Below are positions 1 to 8,288 of a DNA stretch of 29,794 nt, piece after piece. The position numbers and the translations under genes are program-made. Every line of letters begins with the position of its first letter. The stretch's first letter is position 1. The stretch is from Betaproteobacteria bacterium (lineage in GTDB: Bacteria > Pseudomonadota > Gammaproteobacteria > Burkholderiales > SG8-41), in assembly GCA_016177355.1 (NCBI GenBank), contig JACOVL010000038.1:1-29794 (forward strand). The letters are read 5' to 3'. The notes beneath the pieces are model-generated. The model ran no database searches and was not told the DNA's origin. It saw only the letters and a list, made by a program, of their open reading frames with translations.

Positions 1-1724
1 AGCTGCTTCTGCGCTTCGAGCGCGACACCGACCTCGGAGCCGGTGGCGATCACGACCGCGCGCGCCGCGCCGCCGGCCGCCTCGGAAACGACGTAGCCGC
101 CGCGCGCGATGGCGGCAATCTGATCGGCATTGCGCTTCACGAATGGCGCGTTCTGGCGCGTGAGCAGCAGGCTCGTCGGGCCGTCCTTGCGCCCGATCGC
201 GGCGGCCCACGCTGCGGCCGTCTCAACGGTATCGCACGGCCGCCAGACGTCCATGTTGGGCATCAGCCTCAAGCTCGCCGCGTGCTCGACCGGCTGGTGC
301 GTCGGGCCGTCCTCGCCGAGGCCGATGGAATCGTGCGTGAAGACGTAGATCACGCGCAGCTTCATCAGCGCCGCCAGGCGCAGCGCGTTCCGCGCGTAGT
401 CTGAGAAGACCAGGAACGTGCCGCCGTAGGGAATGTAGCCGCCGTGCAACGCGATCCCGTTCATCACGGCGCACATTCCGAACTCGCGCACCCCGAAGAA
501 CAGGTAATTGCCGCCGGACTCGCGCCCGATCACCTTCGAGACTTTCGTCATGGTGAGGTTGGATCCGGTCAAATCGGCCGAGCCGCCGACGAGTTCCGGC
601 AGCGAAGGCAGCAGCGCTTCGAGCGCGTTTTGCGAGGCCTTGCGCGTTGCGATCGTTTCCGCTTTCGTGTCGGCTTCCCTCACCAGCGCCTCCACCCTGG
701 CGCGGAAATCGCCCGGCAGCCCGCCCGTCGTGCGGCGACGGAATTCCGCCGCGTCCGCCGGATACTGCTTTTCGTAGCTGGCGAAAAGCCGCTTCCAGCG
801 CCGCTCGGCGCTGGCGCCGCGCTTCCTCGCGTCCCAGCCTTCATACACGTGCTGCGGGATCTCGAACGGCGGATGCCGCCAGCCGATCGCTTCGCGCGCG
901 GCGGCGACCTCCTTCTCCCCCAGCGGCGCGCCGTGCGCGGCCCCGGTGTTGGCCTTGGTCGGCGCACCCTTCGCGATCACGGTCTTGGCGCAGATCAGCG
1001 TCGGCCGTGCTTTCTCGCGCCTGGCTTTCTTCAACGCCCGCTCCACCGCTTCGACGTCGTGGCCGTCCACGCCCGGTATCACCTGCCAGCCGTAGGCCTC
1101 GAAGCGGCGCCGGACGTCGTCGGTGTACCACTGCCGGATGTTGCCCTTGTCGGAGTCGATCGAAATACCGTTGTCGTCGTAGACCGCGATCAATTTGCCC
1201 AACCCGAGCGTCCCGGCGAGCGCGCAGGCTTCGTGCGAGACACCCTCCATCATGCAGCCGTCGCCGAGAAAAACGTAGGTGTAATGGTCGACGATCTCGA
1301 AATCCGGCCGGTTGAACTCGGCCGCGAGCAGCTTTTCCGCGAGCGCCATGCCGACCGCGTTGGAGACGCCCTGGCCAAGCGGGCCGGTGGTAGTCTCGAC
1401 GCCGGGCGCGCAGCCGCGCTCGGGGTGCCCCGGGGTCTTGGAGTGCAGCTGACGGAAGCGCTTCAACTCCGCCATCGGCAGGTCGTAACCGGTGAGATGC
1501 AGCAGCGCGTAGAGCAGCATCGAGCCGTGTCCGTTCGACAGCACGAAACGGTCGCGGTCGGCCCACGCCGGGTTGCCCGGGTTGTGCCGCAGGTGGCGGT
1601 TCCACAGCGCCTCCGCGATCTCCGCCATGCCCATCGGCATGCCGGGATGGCCGGAGTTCGCCTGCTGTACGGCGTCCATCGCCAGCGCGCGGATCGCGTT
1701 GGCCAGTTCGGCACGGAGGCTCAT
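1..1724 (-). CDS. tkt: Transketolase, C-terminus cut by the window edge
   Basis: Transketolase moves two-carbon ketol units between sugar phosphates, using thiamine diphosphate, in the pentose phosphate or Calvin pathway. About 574 codons are visible, out of roughly 660 usual for the family, and the frame is still open at base 1. The N-terminus reads MSLRAELANAIRALAMDAVQ and is followed by the NSGHPGMPMG motif. The thiamine diphosphate site is FLGDGCMMEGVSHE with the Mg ligand region YDDNGISIDS. The pyrimidine domain begins around GGSADLTGSN and continues through DSIGLGEDGPTHQPVEH. The ATG at 1724 fits the family N-terminus and has AGGAAG five bases upstream. That ribosome site covers the end of ntrX, so translation is probably coupled to the two-component operon. 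Because the open end lacks a stop codon, the gene is easy to miss in automated ORF calling. Confidence 0.95.
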   Translation of the reverse strand, partial: MSLRAELANAIRALAMDAVQQANSGHPGMPMGMAEIAEALWNRHLRHNPGNPAWADRDRFVLSNGHGSMLLYALLHLTGYDLPMAELKRFRQLHSKTPGHPERGCAPGVETTTGPLGQGVSNAVGMALAEKLLAAEFNRPDFEIVDHYTYVFLGDGCMMEGVSHEACALAGTLGLGKLIAVYDDNGISIDSDKGNIRQWYTDDVRRRFEAYGWQVIPGVDGHDVEAVERALKKARREKARPTLICAKTVIAKGAPTKANTGAAHGAPLGEKEVAAAREAIGWRHPPFEIPQHVYEGWDARKRGASAERRWKRLFASYEKQYPADAAEFRRRTTGGLPGDFRARVEALVREADTKAETIATRKASQNALEALLPSLPELVGGSADLTGSNLTMTKVSKVIGRESGGNYLFFGVREFGMCAVMNGIALHGGYIPYGGTFLVFSDYARNALRLAALMKLRVIYVFTHDSIGLGEDGPTHQPVEHAASLRLMPNMDVWRPCDTVETAAAWAAAIGRKDGPTSLLLTRQNAPFVKRNADQIAAIARGGYVVSEAAGGAARAVVIATGSEVGVALEAQKQ

Positions 1725-1733
1725 CCAGTCTTC

Positions 1734-2996
1734 CTATTCGCCGTTCCCGTTCTTGCGGGCGAGGCGTATGCCGAGCTGCTTCAACTTCCGGTAGAGATGG
1801 GTGCGCTCGAGCCCGACGCTCTCGGCCACCCGGCTGATGTTGCCGCCCTCGCGCGCGAGGTGATACTCGAAATAGACGCGCTCGAACGCATCGCGCGCGT
1901 CGCGCAGCGGCAGGTCGAACGGCAGGTCGTGGGCGGCCGGCAGCGCCGGGGCCGGCCGCGGCAGCGCGCGGCCCACTTCGTCGAGCGAGATCTGCTCCGA
2001 GGGCGCGGTCTGCGCGAGCGTGCGCACCACGCTCTCGAGCTGGGTCAGGTTGCCCGGCCATTCGTAATTGCGCAGCGCGTTCAACGCGGCGGTGGTGAAC
2101 TGGCGCGGCGGCGTCTCCTTGGCCTCCATCATGCGCGTGAGCATCAGGTTGGCGAGATCCGGCACGTCTTCGCGGTGCTCGCGCAGGCTGGGCACGCGCA
2201 CGGCGGTCGCAGCCAGCGCCGCGTAGAGCCGGTTGTCGAAAACGCCGTGCGCGACCAGTTCCGCGAGGTCGCGGGACGCGCCGCAAATCAACCGCACGTT
2301 GTAGCGCTCGAGCTTGGAGGACGCGAGCAGCAGGCCCTTCTGCTCCACCCGGGACAGGTCGGCGATCTCGTGCAGGAACAACGTCCCGTCGCGCGCCTGG
2401 TCGAGCAGTTCGAGCGGCGCTTCCGCCAGCGCCCCGTGGTTATCGGGGGCCACCCACGGTGCGTTGCGCGGGTGCAGGAAGCGCGCCGCGATTTCGACGC
2501 CGCAACCCGGCTCGCCCGCGAGCAGCAGCGGCGTGCGCAGGCTGGCGATCCGCTCCAGGCGCTGCTTGAGCTCGGCCACGAGCGGCGCGCGCCCCAGGCT
2601 CGCCAGCGACAGCGCGGGCTGCGCCTGCTCGACGCCGTGTTTCAACGCGCGCCCGACCGTGGCGAGCAGCTTCTGCAGCGCGATCGGCTTCTCGAGAAAA
2701 TCGTAGGCGCCGATGCGGGTCGCTTCGACCGCCGTGTCTATCGTGCCGTGTCCCGACATCATCACTACCGGCATGGTGAGCAATCCCGCGCTCGCCCATT
2801 CCCTGAGGAGCGTGATGCCGTCGGTATCCGGCATCCAGATATCGAGCAACACCAGGTCGGGGCGCGTCTGGCTGCGGTATGCGCGCGCCGCGCTCGCGTT
2901 CTCCGCGAGCCTCACCTGGTAGCCTTCGTCGCCCAGGATCTCGGACAGCAGCTCGCGGATGCCGATTTCGTCGTCTACGACCAAGATCTGCTGCAT
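1734..2996 (-). CDS. ntrX: NtrX-like response regulator with degenerate AAA+ domain
   Basis: This is a 420-residue regulator partnered with the adjacent kinase. Residues 1-120 are a receiver domain: acidic pair near D9, phospho-acceptor D52 (LLDIWMP), S81 and K103. Residues about 130-345 correspond to the sigma-54 AAA+ domain but are eroded. Walker A reads GEPGCGVE (161-168), with Val where the Lys should be. The GAFTGA sigma-54 contact loop is missing from a shortened stretch near 188-200. Walker B reads GTLFLHEI (204-211), with His for Asp. Sensor II reads WPGNLTQL (313-320), lacking the usual Arg. Residues about 365-412 hold an intact Fis-type helix-turn-helix (NISRVAESVGLERTHLYRKL). The protein probably still binds DNA and receives phosphate but cannot remodel sigma-54 polymerase. 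The ATG at 2996 fits the receiver start; the frame is open far upstream but only as ntrY shadow. No Shine-Dalgarno is visible. Confidence 0.9.
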   Translation of the reverse strand: MQQILVVDDEIGIRELLSEILGDEGYQVRLAENASAARAYRSQTRPDLVLLDIWMPDTDGITLLREWASAGLLTMPVVMMSGHGTIDTAVEATRIGAYDFLEKPIALQKLLATVGRALKHGVEQAQPALSLASLGRAPLVAELKQRLERIASLRTPLLLAGEPGCGVEIAARFLHPRNAPWVAPDNHGALAEAPLELLDQARDGTLFLHEIADLSRVEQKGLLLASSKLERYNVRLICGASRDLAELVAHGVFDNRLYAALAATAVRVPSLREHREDVPDLANLMLTRMMEAKETPPRQFTTAALNALRNYEWPGNLTQLESVVRTLAQTAPSEQISLDEVGRALPRPAPALPAAHDLPFDLPLRDARDAFERVYFEYHLAREGGNISRVAESVGLERTHLYRKLKQLGIRLARKNGNGE

Positions 2997-3010
2997 AGGG
3001 GGCTGGTAGT

Positions 3011-4861
3011 TTACACCCTGGCCTGCGTTGCCCGCCTGCGCGCGGCGTCCTGCGCGACCGCGGGCAGCCGGATGCTGACGCGGGCGCCGCGCGGCGCGAC
3101 ATTGGCGATCGTCGCCGCACCGCCGTGTTCCTCGACGATTTTCTTGACGATGGCGAGCCCGAGTCCCGTGCCCTTCGGTTTGGTGGTGACGTAGGGTTCG
3201 AATGCACGCGGCATCAGCTGTTCCGGGAACCCGCAACCGTTGTCCGTGACCGTGAGCTGTATCGCGTCTTCCGCAACGCTGCTCGCGATGGTGATATGTG
3301 GCTCGCGGGTGTCGGTCAGGGCGTCCTGCGCGTTCTGCAGCAGGTTGTGGATCACCTGCCGCAGCTGCGCCGCATCCCCCACCACCGGCGGCAGCCCCGG
3401 GGCGAGCTCCAGCCGTACGCCGGGGCCGAGCGAGGATTCATAAAGCGTCAGCACCTCGCGCGTCAACGCATTGAGATCGAGCTCGCGCATGGACGGCTCG
3501 GGGGTGCGCGCATACTGGCTGAATGCGTCCACCATGCTCTTCAGCGCCGCGACCTGATTGACGATGGTCTGGGTCGAGCGCGTGAGCACTTCCGCGTCAG
3601 CCTCGGCGAGCCGCCCGGCGAGCTTCAACTGCAACCGCTCGGCGGAGAGCTGGATCGGCGTGAGCGGGTTGCGTATCTCGTGCGCGAGCCGGCGCGCGAC
3701 CTCCGCCCACGCCGCCGCACGCAGCGCCTCGGCCTGCGCGGCCTGGTGGCGCTCGCTCTCCGCGCGCGCCTCCGCCAGTTGCCGCGTCATGCTGTTGAAC
3801 GACTCGGTGAGCATGCCGATTTCGTCGCGCGCGGCGACCGTCACCCGCTGGCTGAAGTCGCCGCTCGCCACCGCGCGTGTGCCTTCAACGAGCACGCCGA
3901 GCGGCGCCGACAGGCGGTCGGAGAGCACGAAGGCGAGGGCGAGCGCTGACAGCAGGGCAAGCAGAAGCGCGAGCGTGAGCGTCAGGCCGTACAGGCGCTT
4001 CAGCCCGCGCCGCGACAGGGTGAGCTCCTGGTATTCGCGGTATCCCGATTGCACCGCCTCCGCGTCCTGCGCGAGCTGCCTGGGCACCGGCTGCAGCAAC
4101 TGAAGCACGCGCGGCTCGTCGGCGAGGGCCAGGCCGTACACCGGCACCAGCACGCGCAGGTACAGCCCTTTGTCGGGGATCGCCTCGACCGCGCTGTGGC
4201 TGCGCTGCGCCCGGAACTGCTTGAGCGCGGACGCGGCCGGCAGCTCCGGCATCAGCCCCACACGCTCGTTGCCGGAAAAAGCGAGCACCCGGCCGCGTTC
4301 GTTGAAGAGCGTGGCTTCCTGCGTCCCGGCCTGCTCGCGCAGCGCGTTCAGGGCGGCGAGGTGCTCGGCGGGCGGGCGCGCCGAGAGCGCGAGCGCCATG
4401 GCATCGGCCTTGGTGGAAAGATCCTTCAGCATGGTATCGAGCATGCCGCGGCCGAGGTTCAAACCGCCCTCCAGCGCCCGGTCCACGCGCACCTCGAACC
4501 ACGATTCGATGGAGCGCGCGAGGAATTGCACCGACATGCCGTAAATCAGCGCCCCCGGCAGCACCGCCATCAGCGCGAACAGCAGCACCAGACGCAGGGT
4601 GAGCCTGGAGCCGAACACGCCGGCCTTGAGCTCGCGCCGCAGCGTGATGACCTGATAGACAACGAGCGCGGTGAGCATGAACGCCACAACGCCGTTCAAT
4701 ACGAGCAGCAGCGGATAGCGTTCTGCGAACAGAGCCGGGTCGGTGCTCGAGCTGCCGACCAGAAATAGCGCGATCGCGACCAGCCCCACGCACAGGATGA
4801 GCGCATAGCGCACCGCAACATGCGACAGTGCCGACCGGATGCGCGGAAGGACGGGGCTCAT
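3011..4861 (-). CDS. ntrY: NtrY-like membrane sensor histidine kinase
   Basis: A 616-residue inner-membrane histidine kinase expected to phosphorylate NtrX. Membrane segments lie near residues 19-37, 50-72 and 88-112, and a fourth at about 290-313 closes a periplasmic sensor region. A HAMP linker covers about 313-370. The H-box is RRLAHEIRNPLTPIQL with His394. The N-box is IHNLLQNAQDAL (504-515), G1 is DNGCGFP (540-546) and G2 is GTGLGLAIVKK (564-574). The HAMP runs straight into the H-box by way of an Ala- and Glu-rich helix, so the PAS domain usual in NtrY is not apparent, which fits a length shorter than the 700-odd residues typical of the family. The ATG at 4861 overlaps the DUF4390 stop (ATGA) and puts the first hydrophobic helix at a normal distance. 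The upstream extension of the open frame is DUF4390 shadow. The signal sensed cannot be read from the sequence. Confidence 0.9.
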   Translation of the reverse strand: MSPVLPRIRSALSHVAVRYALILCVGLVAIALFLVGSSSTDPALFAERYPLLLVLNGVVAFMLTALVVYQVITLRRELKAGVFGSRLTLRLVLLFALMAVLPGALIYGMSVQFLARSIESWFEVRVDRALEGGLNLGRGMLDTMLKDLSTKADAMALALSARPPAEHLAALNALREQAGTQEATLFNERGRVLAFSGNERVGLMPELPAASALKQFRAQRSHSAVEAIPDKGLYLRVLVPVYGLALADEPRVLQLLQPVPRQLAQDAEAVQSGYREYQELTLSRRGLKRLYGLTLTLALLLALLSALALAFVLSDRLSAPLGVLVEGTRAVASGDFSQRVTVAARDEIGMLTESFNSMTRQLAEARAESERHQAAQAEALRAAAWAEVARRLAHEIRNPLTPIQLSAERLQLKLAGRLAEADAEVLTRSTQTIVNQVAALKSMVDAFSQYARTPEPSMRELDLNALTREVLTLYESSLGPGVRLELAPGLPPVVGDAAQLRQVIHNLLQNAQDALTDTREPHITIASSVAEDAIQLTVTDNGCGFPEQLMPRAFEPYVTTKPKGTGLGLAIVKKIVEEHGGAATIANVAPRGARVSIRLPAVAQDAARRRATQARV

Positions 4862-5445
4862 GGCGATATCGTCCAGCGGTGCCAGTCGGAGGAAAGGCTC
4901 CAGTCGCGCGAGCCCACCGCGCTGATCTGGAACGGCCGCGGCAGTTGGGAAGAGTCGAGCCGCATGCGCAGCGCGGCGGTGTAGTCCGCGTCCTTGCCCA
5001 GTGCGCCCGCTTCGACGATCTCGGGCAACCGCACCCGGGAGAGGAACGCGAGCGCTTCCGGCAACGCGCCGAAATTCTGATAGAGCGTGCCGACCCCGAC
5101 GCGATACTGGCGCGTCAGTGCGTTGTACGACAGCCGGTATTGCTGCCGGGCGTTGGCGAGCTTTTCGTTGAACCAGTACCAGCGCGGGCGTATCAGCTCG
5201 AATTCGAGCAGGAAATAAAGCGGCACGCCCTTGTTGAGCGCGTCCTCCAGGGTAGGAGTGAGCGCGATGTCGAACTCGGCCTCGAGAAAATAGCCGTCCT
5301 CGGCCGCGACCAGCGCGGCCTTCTTCACCTCGATGCCGTCGGCCCGGGCCGGCGCGGCGGTGAAGAGCCACAATGCCGCCGCCAGCGCGGCAAGCCAGCT
5401 ATGCCTTCTGCAGCAGCGCGTAGAAGAAGCCGTCATGCCGTTCAT
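4858..5445 (-). CDS. DUF4390 exported protein
   Basis: A 195-residue protein of the DUF4390 family, often found between rsmB and ntrY in betaproteobacteria; its biochemical role is unknown. The N-terminus has a signal-peptide form: basic stretch with RCCRRH, hydrophobic core LAALAAALWLFTAA and a probable cleavage after APARA. It is therefore expected in the periplasm. The mature part is rich in beta-type sequence, with RPRWYWFNEKLANARQQYRL and VGVGTLYQNFGALPEALAFL the most conserved-looking blocks. The start at 5445 overlaps the 3' end of rsmB by 47 bp; a second Met three codons later (5436) is an alternative, and neither has a strong ribosome site. The stop overlaps the ntrY start by four bases. 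The position suggests a periplasmic partner of NtrY, but that is inference only. Confidence 0.85.
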   Translation of the reverse strand: MNGMTASSTRCCRRHSWLAALAAALWLFTAAPARADGIEVKKAALVAAEDGYFLEAEFDIALTPTLEDALNKGVPLYFLLEFELIRPRWYWFNEKLANARQQYRLSYNALTRQYRVGVGTLYQNFGALPEALAFLSRVRLPEIVEAGALGKDADYTAALRMRLDSSQLPRPFQISAVGSRDWSLSSDWHRWTISP

Positions 5446-6682
5446 CCGGGAGCAATTGGCCCGCGGGTAGTTGTGGGTCGTTATCGACCGCGGGGAGGCT
5501 CAGGCGCGTCGCGTCGCCGTGGCGCTCCAGAAACTGCGCGACCTGTTCGCGATTTTCCTCGTGAAACACCGAGCAGGTTGCATACAACAATTTACCACCT
5601 CTGGCGAGCAACTGCCACAGCGCATCCAGCATGCGGCGCTGCAGTTGCGCGAACTGCGCGATGTCGGCCGCGCGCCGCAGCCACTTGATGTCGGGATGCC
5701 GCCGTGTAACGCCCGAGGCGCTGCACGGCGCGTCGAGCAATATGCGCTCGAACGGACGCCCGTCCCACCAGCCCGGCGGCTCGCACGCGTCGCCGCAGAC
5801 GACGTTTGCCACAAGCCCCAGGCGCGCGAGATTACCGCGCACCCGCTCCAGCCGGGCCGCGTCGCTGTCGAGCGCGGTGAGGTCCGCGTCGGCGCGCTCG
5901 AGCAGGTGCGCGGTCTTGCCGCCCGGCGCCGCGCACGCATCAAGCACCCGCATGCCGCCGCGGACATCCAGCAGCGGCGCGGCAAGCTGCGCGGCCGCGT
6001 CCTGCACCGAGACCAGGCCTTCGCCAAACCCCGGAATGCGCTCGACCGGCACGGGAATGTCGAGCAGCACCGCATCCGCGCCTCCCGGATGCGCCGCGAT
6101 ACCGTGCCGGGCGAGCTGCGCCAGATAGTCATCGGGGTCGGCGCGGCGGCGGTTCACGCGCAGCGCGAGCGGCGGGCGCTGATTGCCCGCTTCAAGCACT
6201 GCGGCGTAACGCGCCGGGTACTGCGCGCGCAGCCTGTCTATCCACCATTGCGGGTGTGAATACCGGGCGACCTCGGAGCGCTGCACGCGGGCTGCAAGCC
6301 CGGCCCGATGGCGCAGGAAATTGCGCAATACCGCGTTGGCGAGGCCTTTTGCAGATGGCAAACCTAGCGCTTCACAGGCGCGCACCGCGTGGTCCACGAT
6401 CGCATGCGGCGCGGCGCGCGTGTGTTCGAGCTGGTAGAGCGCGACGAGAAGCAGCGTTCGCAGCCTGGCGTCGCGCAGCGGCTTGTCCAGCAGCACTTCG
6501 AGCAATGCTTCGAGCCGGCCCAGAAATCGCAACGTGCCATAAGCGAGGTCCTGGACGGCGGCGCGCTCGCGCGCCGCGAGCCGGGTGTGCCGCCGCCACG
6601 CCGTCCCGAGTTCCGTATCCAGGCTGCGCCCGGCCAGCACGCGCCCCACCACCGCGGCGGCGAGTTTCTGGATCTCAACCAC
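5399..6682 (-). CDS. rsmB: 16S rRNA (cytosine-967-C5)-methyltransferase RsmB
   Basis: RsmB methylates C967 of 16S rRNA with S-adenosylmethionine. The 427-residue protein has an N-terminal NusB-like RNA-binding helical domain (about 1-140) and a C-terminal Rossmann methyltransferase domain. The SAM site is VLDACAAPGGKTAHLLE (247-263). The two catalytic cysteines lie in DAPCSASG (C320) and ATCSV (C370), as expected for RNA m5C methyltransferases. The start codon at 6682 is GTG and overlaps the end of fmt by eight bases; no clear ribosome site is seen, so coupling to fmt translation is likely. The fmt-rsmB pairing is widespread in proteobacteria. Confidence 0.95.
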   Translation of the reverse strand: MVEIQKLAAAVVGRVLAGRSLDTELGTAWRRHTRLAARERAAVQDLAYGTLRFLGRLEALLEVLLDKPLRDARLRTLLLVALYQLEHTRAAPHAIVDHAVRACEALGLPSAKGLANAVLRNFLRHRAGLAARVQRSEVARYSHPQWWIDRLRAQYPARYAAVLEAGNQRPPLALRVNRRRADPDDYLAQLARHGIAAHPGGADAVLLDIPVPVERIPGFGEGLVSVQDAAAQLAAPLLDVRGGMRVLDACAAPGGKTAHLLERADADLTALDSDAARLERVRGNLARLGLVANVVCGDACEPPGWWDGRPFERILLDAPCSASGVTRRHPDIKWLRRAADIAQFAQLQRRMLDALWQLLARGGKLLYATCSVFHEENREQVAQFLERHGDATRLSLPAVDNDPQLPAGQLLPDERHDGFFYALLQKA

Positions 6683-7604
6683 CGGCTGCTTCGAGCCGCG
6701 CCCCGCGCGCGAGCTTCGTTCCGGAGAGAAAGGCGCCGGCCGGCAACCGCTTGCCGCCGGCGCGTTGCAGCTCGGTCACGCGCAGGGCATCCACACCGCA
6801 GGCCACTACCACGCCTTGTGCATCCGCCGCGCACACCGCGCCGGGTGCGGCCGACATCCCGTGCTCGATGCGCGCGCGCCAGATCTTGAGGGCTGCGCCG
6901 GCGAACCGTGTTTGCGCGCCGGGCACTGGATCGAATGCGCGCACCTGGCGCTCGATTTCCGCGGCCGGCCGGCGCCAGTCGATTTCGGCTTCACCCCTGG
7001 CGATGCGCGCAGCGTAGGTAACGCCGTCGCCCGGCTGCGGGCGCGGCTTCGGCGCGGAGCCGAGCGCGCGCACGAGCAGGCTGGAACCGAGCGTGGCGAG
7101 CCTGTCGTGCAGCGTCCCGGTGGTGTCGGTGGCCGCGATCGGGATCGCCTCCTGCAGCAGGATCGGCCCGGTATCGAGCCCTTCGTCCATCTGCACGATG
7201 GTGACGCCGGTCGTCGCATCACCCGCGAGCAGTGCGCGCTGTATCGGCGCCGCCCCGCGCCAGCGCGGCAGCAGCGATGCGTGCACGTTGAGGCAGCCGC
7301 GCCGCGGCAACGCGATCAGCGGTGCCGGCACCAATAGGCCATAGGCAACGACTGCCATCGCCTCGGGTTGCGCCGCCGTGACCGCTGCCAATGTCGCCGT
7401 ATCTTCTTTGAGCTTCGCGGGCTGCAGCAGCGCGAGGCCGCGGCTCTGCGCCAGTCGCTTGACCGCGGAAGGTAGCGGTTTCAAGCCGCGTCCCGCCGGC
7501 CGGTCGGGTTGCGTGAGTACCAGCACTACGTCGTGCCCGGCGGCAAGCAACGCCGCGAGCGAAACCGCCGCGAATTCAGGGGTGCCGGCGAAGACGATCC
7601 TCAT
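6675..7604 (-). CDS. fmt: Methionyl-tRNA formyltransferase
   Basis: Fmt transfers a formyl group from 10-formyltetrahydrofolate to initiator Met-tRNA. The 309-residue protein begins MRIVFAGTPEFAAVSLAALL. It has the conserved active-site block NVHASLLPRWRGAAPIQRA, with N106 and H108, and D144 in MDEGLDTG. The C-terminal OB-like domain follows, with QVRAFDPVPGAQT near its start. The ATG at 7604 is chosen because GGAG lies about eight bases upstream; a TTG five codons earlier is less likely. It is 42 bp downstream of def, and the pair acts on the same N-terminal formyl group. Confidence 0.96.
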   Translation of the reverse strand: MRIVFAGTPEFAAVSLAALLAAGHDVVLVLTQPDRPAGRGLKPLPSAVKRLAQSRGLALLQPAKLKEDTATLAAVTAAQPEAMAVVAYGLLVPAPLIALPRRGCLNVHASLLPRWRGAAPIQRALLAGDATTGVTIVQMDEGLDTGPILLQEAIPIAATDTTGTLHDRLATLGSSLLVRALGSAPKPRPQPGDGVTYAARIARGEAEIDWRRPAAEIERQVRAFDPVPGAQTRFAGAALKIWRARIEHGMSAAPGAVCAADAQGVVVACGVDALRVTELQRAGGKRLPAGAFLSGTKLARGARLEAAGG

Positions 7605-7646
7605 CCGGTCACTCCGCAACGCGTGTCGTGTATGGCGCGTCAGGGA

Positions 7647-8177
7647 TCAGAGCGCCAGGCGGCGCGCCTCGGGCTCCGCCGCCCGCCGCCCCCGTTTCTT
7701 GAGCTTGGCGAGTATCCGCTGCCGCTTGAGCCGCGACAGGCGCTCGACGAACACCCTGCCCTCGAGGTGATCCATCTCGTGCTGGATACACACCGCGAGC
7801 AGCCCTTCGGCTTCCAGCGTATAAGGCTTGCCCTGCGCATCGAGCGCGCGGACCGTGATGCGCTCGGCGCGCCGCACTTTTTCGTACACCCCGGGCACCG
7901 ACAGGCAACCTTCCTCGCGGTCTGCCACGCCGCTCGCAGCGGTGAGTTCGGGGTTGATGAAGACCCCGAGCTGGTCGTGCGCCTCCGAAATGTCGAGGAT
8001 GATGACACGCAGATGCGTATCCACCTGCGTGGCAGCCAAACCCACTCCAGGTGCGGCATACATGGTTTCAGCCATGTCTTTGATTAATTTACGAATTCTG
8101 TGATCCACCCGGTCCACTCTGGCGGCTACGGTGTATAGCCTCGGGTCGGGGTAGCGCAAAATGTGTAATAGTGCCAT
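7647..8177 (-). CDS. def: Peptide deformylase
   Basis: Def removes the N-formyl group from nascent proteins with a metal at the active site. The 176-residue protein has all three family motifs: GVGLAATQV (44-52), EGCLSVPG (89-96, metal ligand C91) and QHEMDHLEG (132-140, metal ligands H133 and H137, catalytic E134). The C-terminal tail is basic (LKRQRILAKLKKRGRR). The start at 8177 gives the usual MALLHILRYPDPRL opening. It appears to be the first gene of the leftward seven-gene operon and is divergent from the LysM gene. Confidence 0.97.
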   Translation of the reverse strand: MALLHILRYPDPRLYTVAARVDRVDHRIRKLIKDMAETMYAAPGVGLAATQVDTHLRVIILDISEAHDQLGVFINPELTAASGVADREEGCLSVPGVYEKVRRAERITVRALDAQGKPYTLEAEGLLAVCIQHEMDHLEGRVFVERLSRLKRQRILAKLKKRGRRAAEPEARRLAL

Positions 8178-8288
8178 GAAAAGCTTGCTAATTTAATCAA
8201 CTAGATGCAGAATTTAAACCATTACCTGACCTCTGGCGGGCTGCTTTATGGGCCGGGGTCTTGATCACACAGCGATGGGGGGGCGTGC
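8178..8288. other. Divergent intergenic region between def and the LysM gene
   Basis: This 111-bp spacer must hold the promoters for the leftward def operon and the rightward LysM gene. The def-proximal half is locally AT-rich against a GC-rich background. I found no convincing paired -35 and -10 on either strand. A run of seven G bases (8277-8283), six bases from the LysM ATG, probably serves as its ribosome site. Confidence 0.6.

Noticed and set aside
444..3194. Open frame of 916 codons on the plus strand
   Set aside because: It lies opposite tkt, ntrX and part of ntrY, is dominated by Arg, Ala and Gly, and matches no family; it is a codon-bias shadow in GC-rich DNA.
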